From positions 6,150,501 through 6,214,500 of the forward strand of contig OY756965.1 in the NCBI GenBank assembly GCA_963580455.1: a stretch of DNA of 64,000 nucleotides, read 5' to 3'. A model generated the notes under the pieces. It did no database searches. It was given only the letters and a program-made list of their open reading frames with translations, and was not told the origin of the DNA. This document shows positions 33,446 through 46,193 of this stretch, piece by piece. Positions within the stretch are counted from its first letter, which is position 1. Every line of letters begins with the position of its first letter. The DNA is from Euonymus europaeus. Its lineage: Eukaryota; Streptophyta; Magnoliopsida; Celastrales; Celastraceae. The position numbers and the translations under genes were made by a program.

Positions 33446-35668
33446 AGCTATACAATGCTTTTGGTTCCACACGTGGGGCCTTTATTCGTCGGTTTCTCTC
33501 TTTTCTTTTATTTATTTTTTTGGCTTTTTACATTTGTTCAGGGAATATTTTTTCCACTCATCGAATTAAACTTTCTCATCTGATAAAAGAGAAAAATTAA
33601 AAGAAAATCTAAAAGACCAACATTGTATTGTATGCTTAGTTATAATTTTAACTCAAGTACTATAACTTTTAAAAAATTCATGATTTTTAATTTTTGGTTA
33701 GACCCATTTTTAGGCGAGCAATTAATTAGTTGATGTTATTCAAACATATACAGATTAAATAATTATTTTTCAGAGTTTTTTTTTTAATAATACATTTTTA
33801 AACAATACTTCTTCCTTTTTTATAAAACAAACGGAGCATAGAATATTTTTGATTTTGTAATTGATGGCTACGATTAGTAACAAGCACCACAAAGGTTGTG
33901 TGCCACTATATGTATCTTAACCATATCGATCAAACAAATTACTTGTCAAAAAGTGATCGAGGGGACATGCAAACCCTAGTTTTAGAGATGAAAATGCAAA
34001 CGAAATAGTAAGAATAATCAAAAGATTCACGAGATGAAAAAGTGTATTGGAGTCTTTCCTTTTAAATTTGTGGATTAATTGTTTTTTTTTTCCTTTTCAA
34101 CATCACACTTTATTTGTAGGGTAAAACAATCTCTCTTTTTCATTCTTCTTTTTTGATAATAACTCAATTTCGCTTGCAAGAGATATATATAATCATTAGG
34201 GAGCGCCTATACAATGACAAAGGGACGACATTGCACAAATAACAAGACAAATTAATACTTGCTTAGGAACAAAACTAAAAAGGGTTTTTCATTGCATTGT
34301 ATTCTATTGAAAAGCTAGTTCACCAGATAAAGTTAGTCCCAGACAAATTGCTTTCATTCCCTTCAGAAAAATAGTAATGCTGGATGCCGGAAAAACGTAT
34401 ATACAGTCGAGGTAATTAAGGTATATACTCGAATTGATTGAAATCAAGTTCAAGTCTTCGTTCCCGCTTACCTACCCAAAAAAAATGTGTATCTCTACGT
34501 ACGAATCAGATGATAAAAAAAATAACAATCCTCGGACGGTGGTCCGGTTGATTGTAGAATATTAATCACTACTCTAGTTAGAAAATTCAAATTTATCTAT
34601 CAAATAGTGACATTTCGCGGCTTACTAACTACAATGTACATGGGAGAATTCACAATTCAAATACTTGATAAGGATTTGCATTGAATTAAGATGTACCGTT
34701 TAAAAGAAAAGTACATGATAATTACATTAGTCTGGTGTTTTTTCTTGGCTATGCAATATTCTATTTTGACCTCCAAAAAGGAGAAATTAAAATTAAGGAG
34801 CCTTTGAGCCGGGAAGGTGGCATTGAATTAGCTCATTGAATTCTATCTAACTACCTTTAACTCATAAAAGCAAGGAAGCAAGTAGGAGATCAATGTCAAA
34901 CGCTTTGAATCAATTTATTTTTCTTTTTTCTGTTTACATGCTGGGCTTTTCTTTGACTATTTATTTGCACATGTGCAATTCTCTCATCAAAATTACTAGA
35001 CCTACCAGTTTGAGCAGAGATTCCAACTGCATAATCTCAACACATATAGGTATATCATGAGTGAACCACTTGGATGCGATGATTTAGAGGTGAATCTATT
35101 TGAGATCAAATCATATATATATGTATTAAGAAAATTTGAGTTCGATTCTCACTAAAAGTAATATTTAATGGTCATACGAGGAATTTTGGCTCTACTTATT
35201 TGTCATATGGAGATAAACTTTTGTGCATGCGAATTTGCCGGTTTTAGTCTGGCTCATGTCCAATGTCTAAAAGATAAAATGGTAGGATGTGATTTTGGAT
35301 ATAAATATATCATGGTGGCCTGATTTAAAGATGGTTTATTGATCGAAAGTGAATTTTTTATGATCATAAGCAGACAAACAAAACCAACTTTATCCACAAA
35401 CAAAACCAAAATTGAGTATTTAACATCCTCACAACAATCAAACTAAAGCATTGGAAAGCGAAGGGAAAAAATTGTTAGGGGGAGTGACCTGGAGCCCATC
35501 AATAAGCAAGTCGAAAGATAAGACTAAAGGCAAGGTGTGTTATGATAAGGTCATTGAATATTAAGCGCCTAATACTCCCCTTTGTTGAGAATGGGAGCGC
35601 ATTAAAAGGCCCACGTGTTCTTTTCTTATTAGAATTTATGAGAGAGTTCAATTCAATAAACAGAGGAA

Positions 35669-35669
<1 letters not shown>

Positions 35670-35698
<29 letters not shown>
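35670..35698. repeat. (GA)n microsatellite
   Basis: An uninterrupted AG repeat of about 28 bp. It encodes the LSLSLS run in the minus-strand frame at 35499-35861. Confidence 0.95.
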
Positions 35699-35700
<2 letters not shown>

Positions 35701-36475
35701 GTCGGTTTGTAATTGATAGGTGGCCGCTCTTGTGGCTCTCTTTTTTTTATGATGAGTTGGTAAAAAAGATGGCGATGGAGGAAAATACTCAAAATATCAA
35801 TCTCTATGGGAACTTGGGCCACTTCACAAACATTATCATACCCAACACCTTTGCATTCCACTCATGAATATATAAATTTTGATTTTTAAGCCCCTCTAGT
35901 GGATAGTGGGGGAAGTAGTTCTGGTAATATTGCATGCTTTGGGCACTGTTGCTTTACTCTTGTTAGAAACTTTCTTAGTTTAGGTAATCTATAAAATCTG
36001 GATAAAATAAGACTTGAATAAGCACATAGTTAGTAAAATTCACACATTATAATCAAATGATGAAATATTAGTTTATCAAACATCTAAAATAGATACTCGA
36101 AAAACATTTTAAAGGAAAGAACCAAGGTAAGGTTTATACCTCTAACCTTAAGGTGATTTATTGTCTGCTTTTCTTGGTGTTCTTGAGCTCTCACAATATC
36201 ACCTCTTAGATCTACTCGGTCACACACTGTGATAGCTAGGACAATCCATAGTATAATGGCCAATCAAGGTTTTTACTCTCTCTCAGGAGTGGATGAAGAC
36301 AAACAAGAAAGGAGGAGAGGATATAAAAGAAAAGGCTTAAAAAGAATTGTTGTAAAAGACTAGTTTTCCTCCCTCCAAACAAACCTTTTTTAAAAAGAAA
36401 TAATTAAAATCAAAATTTAATTCTTAATAAAGTCAAAAATATTAGTTACATTTTTTTTAATTGATATTAAACACA

Positions 36476-36519
36476 ATAGTTAATCAAACGCAAATAAATA
36501 GTTAATCAAACGCAAATAA
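36476..36519. repeat. 22-bp tandem duplication
   Basis: ATAGTTAATCAAACGCAAAT is present twice in a row with a period of 22 bp and no mismatch. Confidence 0.9.
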
Positions 36520-37316
36520 ATATTCTCAAGCTTCTTTTATTCTCACATAAGGCTGCTCATTGGAGAATATATCAATCAAGATTACTCCTTTTGTTAGGGA
36601 CCCATTATCAGAACGTATAGCTTGTATCTTTGGATTTACAATATCCTCAAACCGCTGAAATACAGGATTTTTTTTTTATGTTTGGTATACTTGTTTTCTA
36701 TGTATTTTCTATTTTCATTTTCCGGAAAATAGAAAATAAACCCTAATATTTGTATCACCTACGAAGATTTAACCTTAGTGATAGTCTACTTCTTAGAACT
36801 TAAATCAAAGTAAAGTTTGAAGAATTTCCTTTATTACTAATAACTAATATTGTTTAAAAAAACAAAGGTCAGATATTTTAATCCTTCCATCAGAAGGATT
36901 AAAGATATTTAAAAAAAAAAGAGAGATACAAAATTAAAGTCAAAATAATGGAAACAGAGAGAGAGAAGCGAATATAATTTATTCAATGTAAATGAAAATT
37001 AATCTAATGTTGAAGAGAACATAAAGAAATGCATTAAAAAAAAAGATAGAACATAAAGAAAGGAGGAGACTTTTGCATAGGGTTCCACAGGGTCGGACTT
37101 TGTAAGGGTCGTCTTGCTCTTTGATGGCTGCTTGTGGGACAAAGATCACCGACCCTCCCTAGTCCCTATATATGGTCTAGTCCTGTCTATCCTTACCCTT
37201 TTTTACAATTGCACATTTTTTTAGATCCTCTCATCATCTACAAAAAGCATGTGCTTTTCCACATCTATATATATCCAAATATATATATACACGGCCTCGT
37301 TCGAGCGTGGGATCTT

Positions 37317-38149
37317 GCATGAGTGTTATCATGTGGGATACAAATCTTGGCCATCCATTTGATCGGACGGTTAGGTTAAATTTTACATATCAAAACATAT
37401 TCCGCCTTCTTCACGCGTATTCTCCTTCAGGCACAAATCCCTCTTGCGCAGCGCCGGTATCCTTCTTTGCTGCAGGCAGATCTCTTATTTCCGATAAACC
37501 ACTAGCGGTATCTCCCTCAACCACCTCCTCGTGTAGCTTCCACATCTTTCATTCGTGTAAGCTTTCTTTCAATGCTTGGGTGACTTGAATGCTTGGGTGA
37601 TTTGGGGTTATTCTTGGGTGACTTGAATGCTAGGCCCTGCCTCGGACTCTTCCATCTCTGTAAAACAATTTCAAATTTTCAATGCTTGGGCGACTTGTTG
37701 ATGTCATGTGAACATGAACTATTGAATGGGTTTGAACTGATTTTGGGTTAATTATCTGTGAGATTTGTAATTGGAAATCGAGCTTAGTAATTAAAATCGA
37801 ATTGAGTTAGAAGAAATGGTTCAAGTAGCTCTCCTGTGTACTCAAAGGGTTGAAGCAACAAGGTAGAGCAGTACTCTGATCTGCCAACGACTCTACGTTA
37901 ATGGTTTATTGGAGCTTCGCTAGAGGGTCATGGGAGCTACGAGAGGATAACCAAAGCCATTAGCTTGAAGAATGAGCATCAAAGCAACATCGAAGTGAAG
38001 ATCGAGATTTTCTTCAAAAGAATGGCTTGAATAATATTGAAGGAGAGAATAGTTTATTTTTTATTTTTATCTATTAGTATACATTCTAATATGGCCGTCC
38101 GATCAAATAGATGGCCAGGATTTTGTATCTCACATGATACCACCCATGC
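37317..38149. mobile_element. Inverted-repeat (MITE-like) element, 833 bp
   Basis: The first 58 bp or so (37317-37374) match the reverse complement of the last 58 bp (38092-38149) with roughly eight differences; both contain TATCATGTG(G/A)GATAC and TTTGATCGGACGG. The interior is non-coding, with AATGCTTGGGTGACTTG repeated around 37570-37640. No clear target duplication was found, so the outer limits may be off by several bases. Mutator-like or other DNA-transposon origin is plausible. Confidence 0.6.
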
Positions 38150-40662
38150 TGAATAGAGGGTAAAAGGTAAAATTTTGAAATATCTAAAATGAATTCGGAT
38201 GCTAAAATAGAGATTAAAAGGTAAAATTTTGAATAAAAAATCACATGCATACAATATTTCTTGAGAAGTTTCTATTTGTAGAAACAAGTCTCTATTGTAG
38301 AGACAAATCTTTACTTGTAGAGGCTCACAACCAAGACTCTACTCAAATAAAAAATAAATAAATTATTCTATACATATATATTTATAAAATATTTCTTTCC
38401 CAATGTGTGTCGTTTGTGCGAGGAGATGCGATTTATTATTGATTAATATATTTTATTAATTCATTAAAAGTTAGTTTTATTTTTTCTAAAAGTAACATAT
38501 AATCAATAATAATGTCATTCTTCAATAATTGTAAAATTACAAAGAAATAATAATAAAAGAAGAGGAAACTAATATCTCAATATTGTAAAACAACAAATAC
38601 ATTTGTAGTTAGAGTCAAAATCACAACTATTTGAACAAAAAATTCACAAGTAAGAAATATAGTAGCCTCTCTTTGGGAGACAGAAATGATTGAAAAACGA
38701 GGACTTTTTTAAGTGACTGAAAATGAAGGGTTTTAAAAACCCTTATTACCTCTTAAAAACACTGATTTTAGAGACTTTTTTAAACCCTTTAAAATCAGTG
38801 TAGTATTAATTTGACTGGAATTGAAGTGTTTTTAAAACACTCTCAAACCAATCATAACCATTACTTTAAAAACACCCTAAAATCGCTACTTCTACGATTA
38901 TCAAGCAGGCCTTACGATCACAAACCGTGGGAGGAGAGGAGGCATGGCATGGACAATATCTGTTAGATCTAGTGAATTGTGAAACAAATGAGATTTGAGA
39001 AGATAAGCTAAAAGAAAATTGGTTAAGAAACACAGATGTCAATGATATTAAGATAAGATTTGATGAATTGATTGATCTCTGTTGTTTATGAACTCAAATC
39101 AATCAAAACTCCTACCTCTTTTTGGCGGGAGATTTCGCTGTCAAAGATTGTGAACCAATGGGACGGCAATGTGCAGCTTAATATATAGTGGTATTTATTT
39201 ACTATAATAAAGGCAGGGCTCCCACCACAAGATTGAGATTTGGCATTATCAATTACGGAAACTTTCACTTTTTTAAGAGTCCACACGGGTTTGGAAAGTT
39301 TTTATCCGAGTTAATTACGATAAGCTCCTTCCAATAAGATTCAATGTCGATAGTCTTAGAAATCAAAATTCCATTGTTTTAAGTTGAATATTACTTTTTT
39401 TTTGAAACAAATAAAAAATAGTGAAATTTCACTGGTTTTTGTTGGAAATTTTATTAGGGTGCTCTTTCAAGAATATGAAAACATAAAAGAATTTGAAATA
39501 TAGAATAACAACACAAGAACAGGGTCGGCTTCAGTATTTTCGAGGCCCTATGCAAGTAAAAAAAATGAGGTCCAAGAAATTAAGCAACCTCAACTTATAA
39601 ATTAATTATATTGAATGACAATAAACTAAATATAAGGAAAAAAAACAGTACAAACTCTTCTTGTTTTTTGGTATGCAAAATTATCAATTAAATTGTTGTA
39701 ATCAAGTTAAACCGCTATTTTTTTTTTCCCTCAATAGACAACATTGTCAAACCGTTCAATCTATCTTGTGACATAGTAAATTGGAGATAGTTCTTTATTA
39801 ACTTCAACTTGAATAAACTTCTTTTGAAATGGTAGCTACTGTAATTGGTATAGTCAATATTATCCTATAAGTTACCAAGCATTAGGAAAAGCTAGATGCA
39901 AAATTTTGCCATACTCCAACATTATTATTGGTTTTGTTAACCTCTCCAAGGGTTAAATACTCAAATCTTCAGCGTGCATGTTGGATGTCGCTTGGGTTGA
40001 ATGGTCAATGAATCAGTTGGACTCAATTTTAATAATTTAGTTGGACACTTGAGCCAATTAATATTATTATGTTAAATATAAAAATTAAGCCCGTTAATAT
40101 TTAATATTTAAATTGTGAATAAGAGGCCCTAGGCTGCAGCCTAGGCAGCCTCCCTTGTACAAAAAAAAATACATGGAAAAATCTAAAGTTCGAAGAAAAA
40201 TCTCGGTTGTTATTAGAGACAATCAAAGAAAACTTACTGTATGAAAAAATGTTACAACCAAACTCTCAGTAATTCTTTCTCACACCCAAAACTCAATTAC
40301 ACTCGAAAGAATTTTTTCAAGTTGGCTCTTTCACATTTCGCTCTCTCTTCTCTTCTTGTGTTAATTCCATTTATGTGTATTCTTCTACATCTGCTTGCTT
40401 CAATTTATAGACAACATTACTGAGATGTCTCTTATGTGTGTGGTACTTGGGGTCAGGCTCGGCCAGCATGGGCGACTGCCCTGATTTGGGGTGCAAAAAA
40501 AAATGAAATTCTAGGTTTATATATAATAGACCTAAAAGTAAAACAGAGAAGAGAGAACGAGACATGTTAAAAGCGAGAGACAGAGTACAGAGTCACAAAG
40601 AGGGTGAATGGACTAATCATATTATGTATAAAAAAACATGTATTATATAACAGCAGTGCTAG
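38150..40662. other. Intergenic DNA with decayed repeat fragments
   Basis: AT-rich and without coding domains. CAGGGTCGGCTTCAG...GAGGCCCTATG near 39521 and AGGCCCTAGGCTGCAGCCTAGG near 40110-40140 resemble termini of decayed hAT-like transposons common in plants, but no paired ends or target duplications can be shown. Confidence 0.4.
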
Positions 40663-42705
40663 GTAGCCCATCAAATAATGGCCCATGGTGACCCATTCCT
40701 ACATGGCAGATGACTCAGCATGTGAGTAGACAAATTTTAATTTTTGAAATACCAAACAAATAATCATTGTTACATTCTCTCTCTTTAGCTCACTTTCACA
40801 TTCTCTCTCTTCTACTATCTTCTTCTCTCTCTTCCTCTTCTCTTTCTCTCACTGCCGGAGCTCAAAGTCGACCGTCCGACCACCGATCGGAGCTGGCGAC
40901 CCACCGATTTGAAACGCCGGAGCACCATGAGTCATCTTCAACCTTCGTTTGCCGCCAACAACCAACTATTTCACCGGAATCTCTCATTGAAATCGCGGCC
41001 AACCAAAACTTTTGGAGCTCGATCCGGCCACCGTAGGCTCCTCCTTCGTGAACCACTATCATAATTGAATTTGTCTTGATGAACTCTACATGTTTCAGCC
41101 ATTGGACGGTCGGAATAGTCGTCGGAAAATTATTCCATTGATTTTAATCAATGGATTCTGGACACAAATTTTATTTTTAAACTATTATGATTTGTGTGTC
41201 TTCTTTTCTCCATTGTTTTTTCTGTTTCGTTGCATGATTTGGGAATGAGATAGTCAATATACCTTTTCAGTGTGACTTTGTATACAAACTCATAGAAGAA
41301 AGATCAATAACTTGATGACCCTGAACATGAAAAATTTGAACCACAATTTTGTTTATTCCATTTTTTTTTATCATGAATGATATATAAATAATATATTTCA
41401 CTGATAAAATAGCATTGGTTAATCAATAGTATATTTCATTGATAAAATGAACAAATTTGTAAACTTCATTATATATTCCATTGATAAAAATCAATGGAAT
41501 TGATTAGCCCATTGGTTCAATTCATTATTAAAATCAATGAAATTGGTTAATTTATTATTGTTTGAAGGAAATAGTCAGTTGCTTTAATCCATTGATTTTA
41601 TTAATGAGTTGATCAGTTCTACCATTTTGGTGAAAAATCAATGATATATAAATCATATATTTCACTAATAAAATAGCATTGGTTTAATTGTATATTCCAG
41701 TGATAAAACATATGGAATTGTTAACTTCATTGTATATTCCTTTGATAAAATCAATGGAATTTATAAACTATTTAAAAATGTTTATATCAAAGGTATATGG
41801 TTGTCCATTGTATATTCCATTGATAAAATCAATGGAATCGTGAATTCCATTGGTTTAGTTCGTTGTTAAAATCAATGAAATTGGTTAATCTATTGATTTT
41901 TTCAATGAAATATTTAGTTGCTTTAATCCATTGATTTTATTAATGAATTGGTTTGTTCTACCGTTTTGGTGAAAATTTAAGAAAAAACAAGACCCACAAA
42001 GAGAAAAATGCAAGATGTTAGTTCCTAAGTGATAGCACCCCCACTACAATAATCTTTTTTTTTCCTCTGTCTTTCTTGCACTTCAAAACTTCCAAACATA
42101 AAAGAACAAAATAAAATCAGTGGCGTAGGAAAAAACCAAACCAGCAAATGTCAAAACAAAAACAAAAATGAGATATAGCCACCACCAATATGTGTCCAGA
42201 ATCCATTGATTAAAATCAATGAAATAATTTTTCCGGCGACTGTTCTGGCCATCCAAAGGCTGAAACATGTAGAGCTCATCAAGACAAATTCACTCATGGT
42301 GGTGGTTCATGAAGGGGTAGCCTATGGTGGCCGGATCGGGATTCGAAAATTTTGGTTGACCGCAACTTCATGCATGATTCCGGCAAAATACACGGTTGTT
42401 GGCGGCAAATGAAGGTTGGGGATTACTCATGGTGCACTGGCGTTTCAGATCGGTGGGTCACCAGCTCCGATCGGTGGCCGGACGGTCGACTTTGAGCTCC
42501 GACAGTGAAGGTGAAAGAGAGAGGAAGGAGAGAGAACATGAGATAGAAAGTGAAGGGACAAGAGAGAGAACATGAGATTAAATATTTATTTGAAATTCAA
42601 AATGTGACATAAAACCAATCAAAACATGGGTCAATAATTCCAGCTGTGTATGTGAGGTGTCATTGCCAACACAGCTCCACCTAAGCATGGGCTACCATGG
42701 GCTAC
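40663..42705. mobile_element. Long terminal inverted-repeat element, about 2.04 kb
   Basis: The left arm (40663-41166) and right arm (42192-42705) are inverted copies of about 500 bp, both starting GTAGCCCAT when read inward. Shared landmarks include GACGGTCGACTTTGAGCTCC, CACCGATCGGAGCTGG-type sequence, TTTTGGTTGACC-type sequence and the inner edge GTGTCCAGAATCCATTGATT. The 1.0 kb spacer holds many ATTCCATTGAT...ATCAATGGAAT motifs. Arms this long suit a Mutator-like non-TIR-limited or foldback element. The conserved open frames in the arms (40767-41036, 40862-41062, 42206-42412) encode no domain I know. Confidence 0.75.
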
Positions 42706-44537
42706 ATATCATTTTTGATTATATAAGTGTGACTTTGAAGCTATTATTGATGATTTTGCTTCTCAAAATTCAATGCAATACTACGGTCTAAAATATTTAT
42801 ATGATTTTATGTGATTCTCGAAAATGTATAATTATATTTTAACCAATTATCGTAATGACTGGTTTTAATTTTAGTATAATGAAATTCAAGGCGTAATGAC
42901 CTAACATCTCAAAATTAGGTTCCAACCATCAATTTTTGTTGTTGTTTTATTTGATGAGTTAGATAGTGTGTGTACGTATGTTTTGCTATCAATATCTTTG
43001 ATAAATTACTGCTTGTGCTTTGATTAGTGAAGATTAAAAATCATTACGATTATATGCTTGAATCTTAATTATTGATTTACAATTTGTCAGTAGGCGTCCA
43101 AAAAATTTCAAGGCATTGCCCCGAGCCTCGCTCTTGAGGGCCTCCAATGAATTTTTCGCTCGGGGCCCCTAAAAGGGCAAGGCCAAGCCAACTAGAGGCG
43201 AACCCATAATTTTATTCCAAAATTGGTGAAGTCATGTGGGGTCCGAGGAGAGTGCTCCTATATTATTATTATTTTTTAGTTTATTTATTAATTATCCCTT
43301 CAAAATAATAAAAGAATGTTAAAAATGAAAAGTTTGTAGGATAGAGATAAATAATAATTAAAAATTGTTTTACATATATATTTTTTCATGATAACTTATT
43401 TTGAATATATAACATCAAAAATATGTTATTCAATATACACAACTATCTCAGCCGTCTATTAAATTTCGAATTCGATTATTGACAATCAATCCATATCAAC
43501 CCAAGAAGGCGAAAGCTCATTCTAGATACCATGATTTGCATATAATACATTTGTTGGGTTAATAGAAGCTCCTTCTATATTCTCCTATCCTAATTTCTCG
43601 ACTTTATATTCGTATGTCATAAAATAAAATAAAAACTAAACTCTTACCATTAATTTTTTTTTCCTTTCAAAATGTGAATGTGGGCAATTCATTATTTTAT
43701 ATTTGGATGTCCTTAAAAATAAAAAAAAAGAAATTTATGATTAATATAAAAAAGTCAAGGTGAGAAAATGTCCACGGTCCACCCTTAACTTAACGGCCGT
43801 CTGTCCGCCCTTGTGCGGGACTCAAGTTTTGAATTACCTTACATGTGTCAGAGTTTTGTTCAAAATAAGACTTTATGTTATTATTGGATGTCACATAGAA
43901 TTAGGTAATTTCAGCCGGAAAGGCAAGCGTCGTATTGTGGCAAGGGTCAAAAGTTACGGAAATTACAATGAAACATGCATGTTTTTTTTATTTAATATTT
44001 GCTCTGAAAATTACAATTCTAATCCAATTCTGATATCTATAAAGTCGAGTTTTTGTTTTAACATATTCGTTGAATCCTAGTTTTGATCTAAATGTAAAAC
44101 TTATACATGTCAAATAATGTTATTAAATATTATATAATGGTGGTTTTGATCTTTTTTCAATTAAATTTCATTTTCACAAACGCCGCTCATGTTATATCGA
44201 AAATGACCTCTAGTCATTCCCTGATAGTGACAGCATGAGACTCCCTGGTGGATATTGACAATAAATCAATGACTAACACGCGGCGAGCAAGAAGCAATTT
44301 TCTTTAATCATTTGTATGTTTTGTAGGTTTTAATATGGTTCAAGTTTGTCTTAAATCTAGTTATATGCTATTGAAACTTATGAATGTCAAGAAGCCATAT
44401 ATGTTTGAAAATGCTACTTTCATGGGCTTCATTTTTTGCCATACAAGCAAGAAATAGGAGGAGAAGAAACACACACTAGAGACCCAAAACACTTCATACA
44501 TAATTGGATTAGTTAGAATGAATTCTAAACATTTACA
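42706..44537. other. Intergenic DNA without recognisable genes
   Basis: AT-rich. A GC-rich patch at 43105-43200 (GAGGGCCTCC, CTCGGGGCCCC, AAGGCCAAGCC) resembles a decayed hAT-like transposon end. The 106-codon frame at 43760-44080 has no recognisable domain. Confidence 0.5.
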
Positions 44538-46193
44538 GGGTTGTTTGGTTACTTTTTTTAATATAATGGTAATTGTATTCCCATTACATTACAATGTTTA
44601 GTATCCACTAATTTAAAAATGTACTGTAATCCAATTACTTGATAATGAGATTACTTGCAAAATCAAGGAATAACAATACCATCTAAAACGTGGTATTGTT
44701 ATTACAAAATCAAAAATTTGTTTCTTGAAAAAATATATCCCCAATGATTACAAATTATTTATAGTTACATCCTTACAAATTTGCATGTCTGGGAAGGGAC
44801 TTGAGTATGCAAATGGCCCCTGGTCAGGCTGGACTTGGGCCAGGATCTAGGTATGGGCCCAGGTAAAGCTAGGGTCCAGGAATGAGCCTAAGTCAGGCCG
44901 AGTTTGGAGAACTAGTCCCGGCCAAGCTATGATGAGGGTACAGACTCGAGTCATCCAAAAATCGGGAATAGGCTTGGGTGAGGTCGGGTTCTAAGATCGA
45001 GCCTGAGGCATCTGGGGTAGGGGATCAAGCCTAGGTAAGCTCTGAGTGGGGATTAGGCTCGAGTTAGGCTAGACCCATGATTCGAGAATAAACTTGGGGC
45101 TAGCTCATCCAAGGTTTGGGGATGGGCTAGGGTCATCCGAGGTTCAGGAATAGGCTCATATCATTCCTAGATTCGAGAACAACGAGAGTCAATGTGGCGT
45201 GCAAGATTGGGATCGGGCTTGGGTTAGGCCGCGAAGCGAGATCGGGCTTTGCTAAGGCTTTGTCTAAGTCAGGCTGGGATAAGGATTGGGCCTGGGTCAA
45301 GACGAACCCGAGGTCTGAGAATAGACCCTGGTCGTCCGGGGTTCGAAAACAAGTTTAGATCATGTCGACTTCTGAGAACAACTCGAGTCAAGTCATCTGG
45401 GATTCGAGGATGGGCTTGGGTCATCTAAGGTTTATGAGTGGGCTTGGGCTAGGTCATCCAAGGTTCTAGGACGGGCTCATGTCATCTCGGGTTGGGATTG
45501 TGCTGAGGTTAGGCTGGGTTCTGGGATAGTGCTTGGTCAATTGTGGTTAGGGAACGGGTCTAGGATTAGGCCCCCATGTCATGCCTAGCATGGGGCTGAA
45601 GCCCGACCTAGGCTTGAAGGCTAAGGGGGTAATCTTGGAAAAGAAAATGATATGTAACCCATATTTTGGGAATCCATGGTAGCACATATCTAATTATTCT
45701 ATTAATTTCTCTATTCTAATTAATTATTATATTTCTTAATCAATATGTTGAGTATTTATTTGATTTTATGATTTTATTCTTATTAATTATTAGTCTGTTA
45801 AGGTTTAACGAATTCGTTCCCCACTAGGGTTTAACACTTATTATTTATATTACAACATGAAAATCCGATATACGAGCCTGTCAGAGTTTCGCCAATCAGT
45901 TCCCTTTAAGATTTAACATTAAGCATGAAAATCTGATACATGAGTCTGTTATAATTTAGTGAATCCGTTCCTTCTTAAAGTACTTATTGTTTAAATATGA
46001 ATTATGATGAACTCTTAAAATATGAGTTATTTATCACTACTTTGTTGAAAAATACTAAGCAATGGAATACATTTCCATTGTGTAAATCCAACACTTTAAA
46101 TAGAATTATCTCATAATCACATTATCTTAATTGAATTACTTGTAAATGAATCGTAATCACTATCGCAATACATTGAACGAAACGAACCCTCAT
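44538..46193. mobile_element. Candidate hAT-like non-autonomous element
   Basis: The left end reads AGGGTTGTTTGGTTAC. The right end, reverse-complemented, reads AGGGTTCGTTTCGTTCAATG, a short similar terminal inverted repeat. Both flanking 150-bp zones are AT-rich with related ATTACTTG/TAATTGTATT vocabulary, and the GC-rich minisatellite sits between them. No 8-bp target duplication was confirmed, so this is tentative. Confidence 0.35.
44810..45640 (+). repeat. GC-rich degenerate minisatellite
   Basis: About 830 bp of drifting copies of phrases such as GGCTTGGGTCATC(C/T)GAGGTT, GGGTTCTGGGATCGGGCTTG and GGTCAGGCTGG, with units of roughly 45-65 bp. The base composition is sharply higher in G than in the AT-rich flanks. 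No long open frame runs through it. Confidence 0.75.

Larger units (their letters stand above)
31291..37316. other. Intergenic DNA without recognisable genes
   Basis: About 6 kb of AT-rich sequence. Apart from microsatellites and a short tandem duplication (listed separately) I see no coding domain, RNA gene or transposon terminus that I can support. Short frames here are low-complexity or chance. Confidence 0.6.

Noticed and set aside
40767..41062. Open frames on both strands in the left arm of the inverted-repeat element
   Set aside because: The same frames recur in the inverted right arm (42206-42412), carry no known domain, and have no splice or start context; they are repeat sequence.
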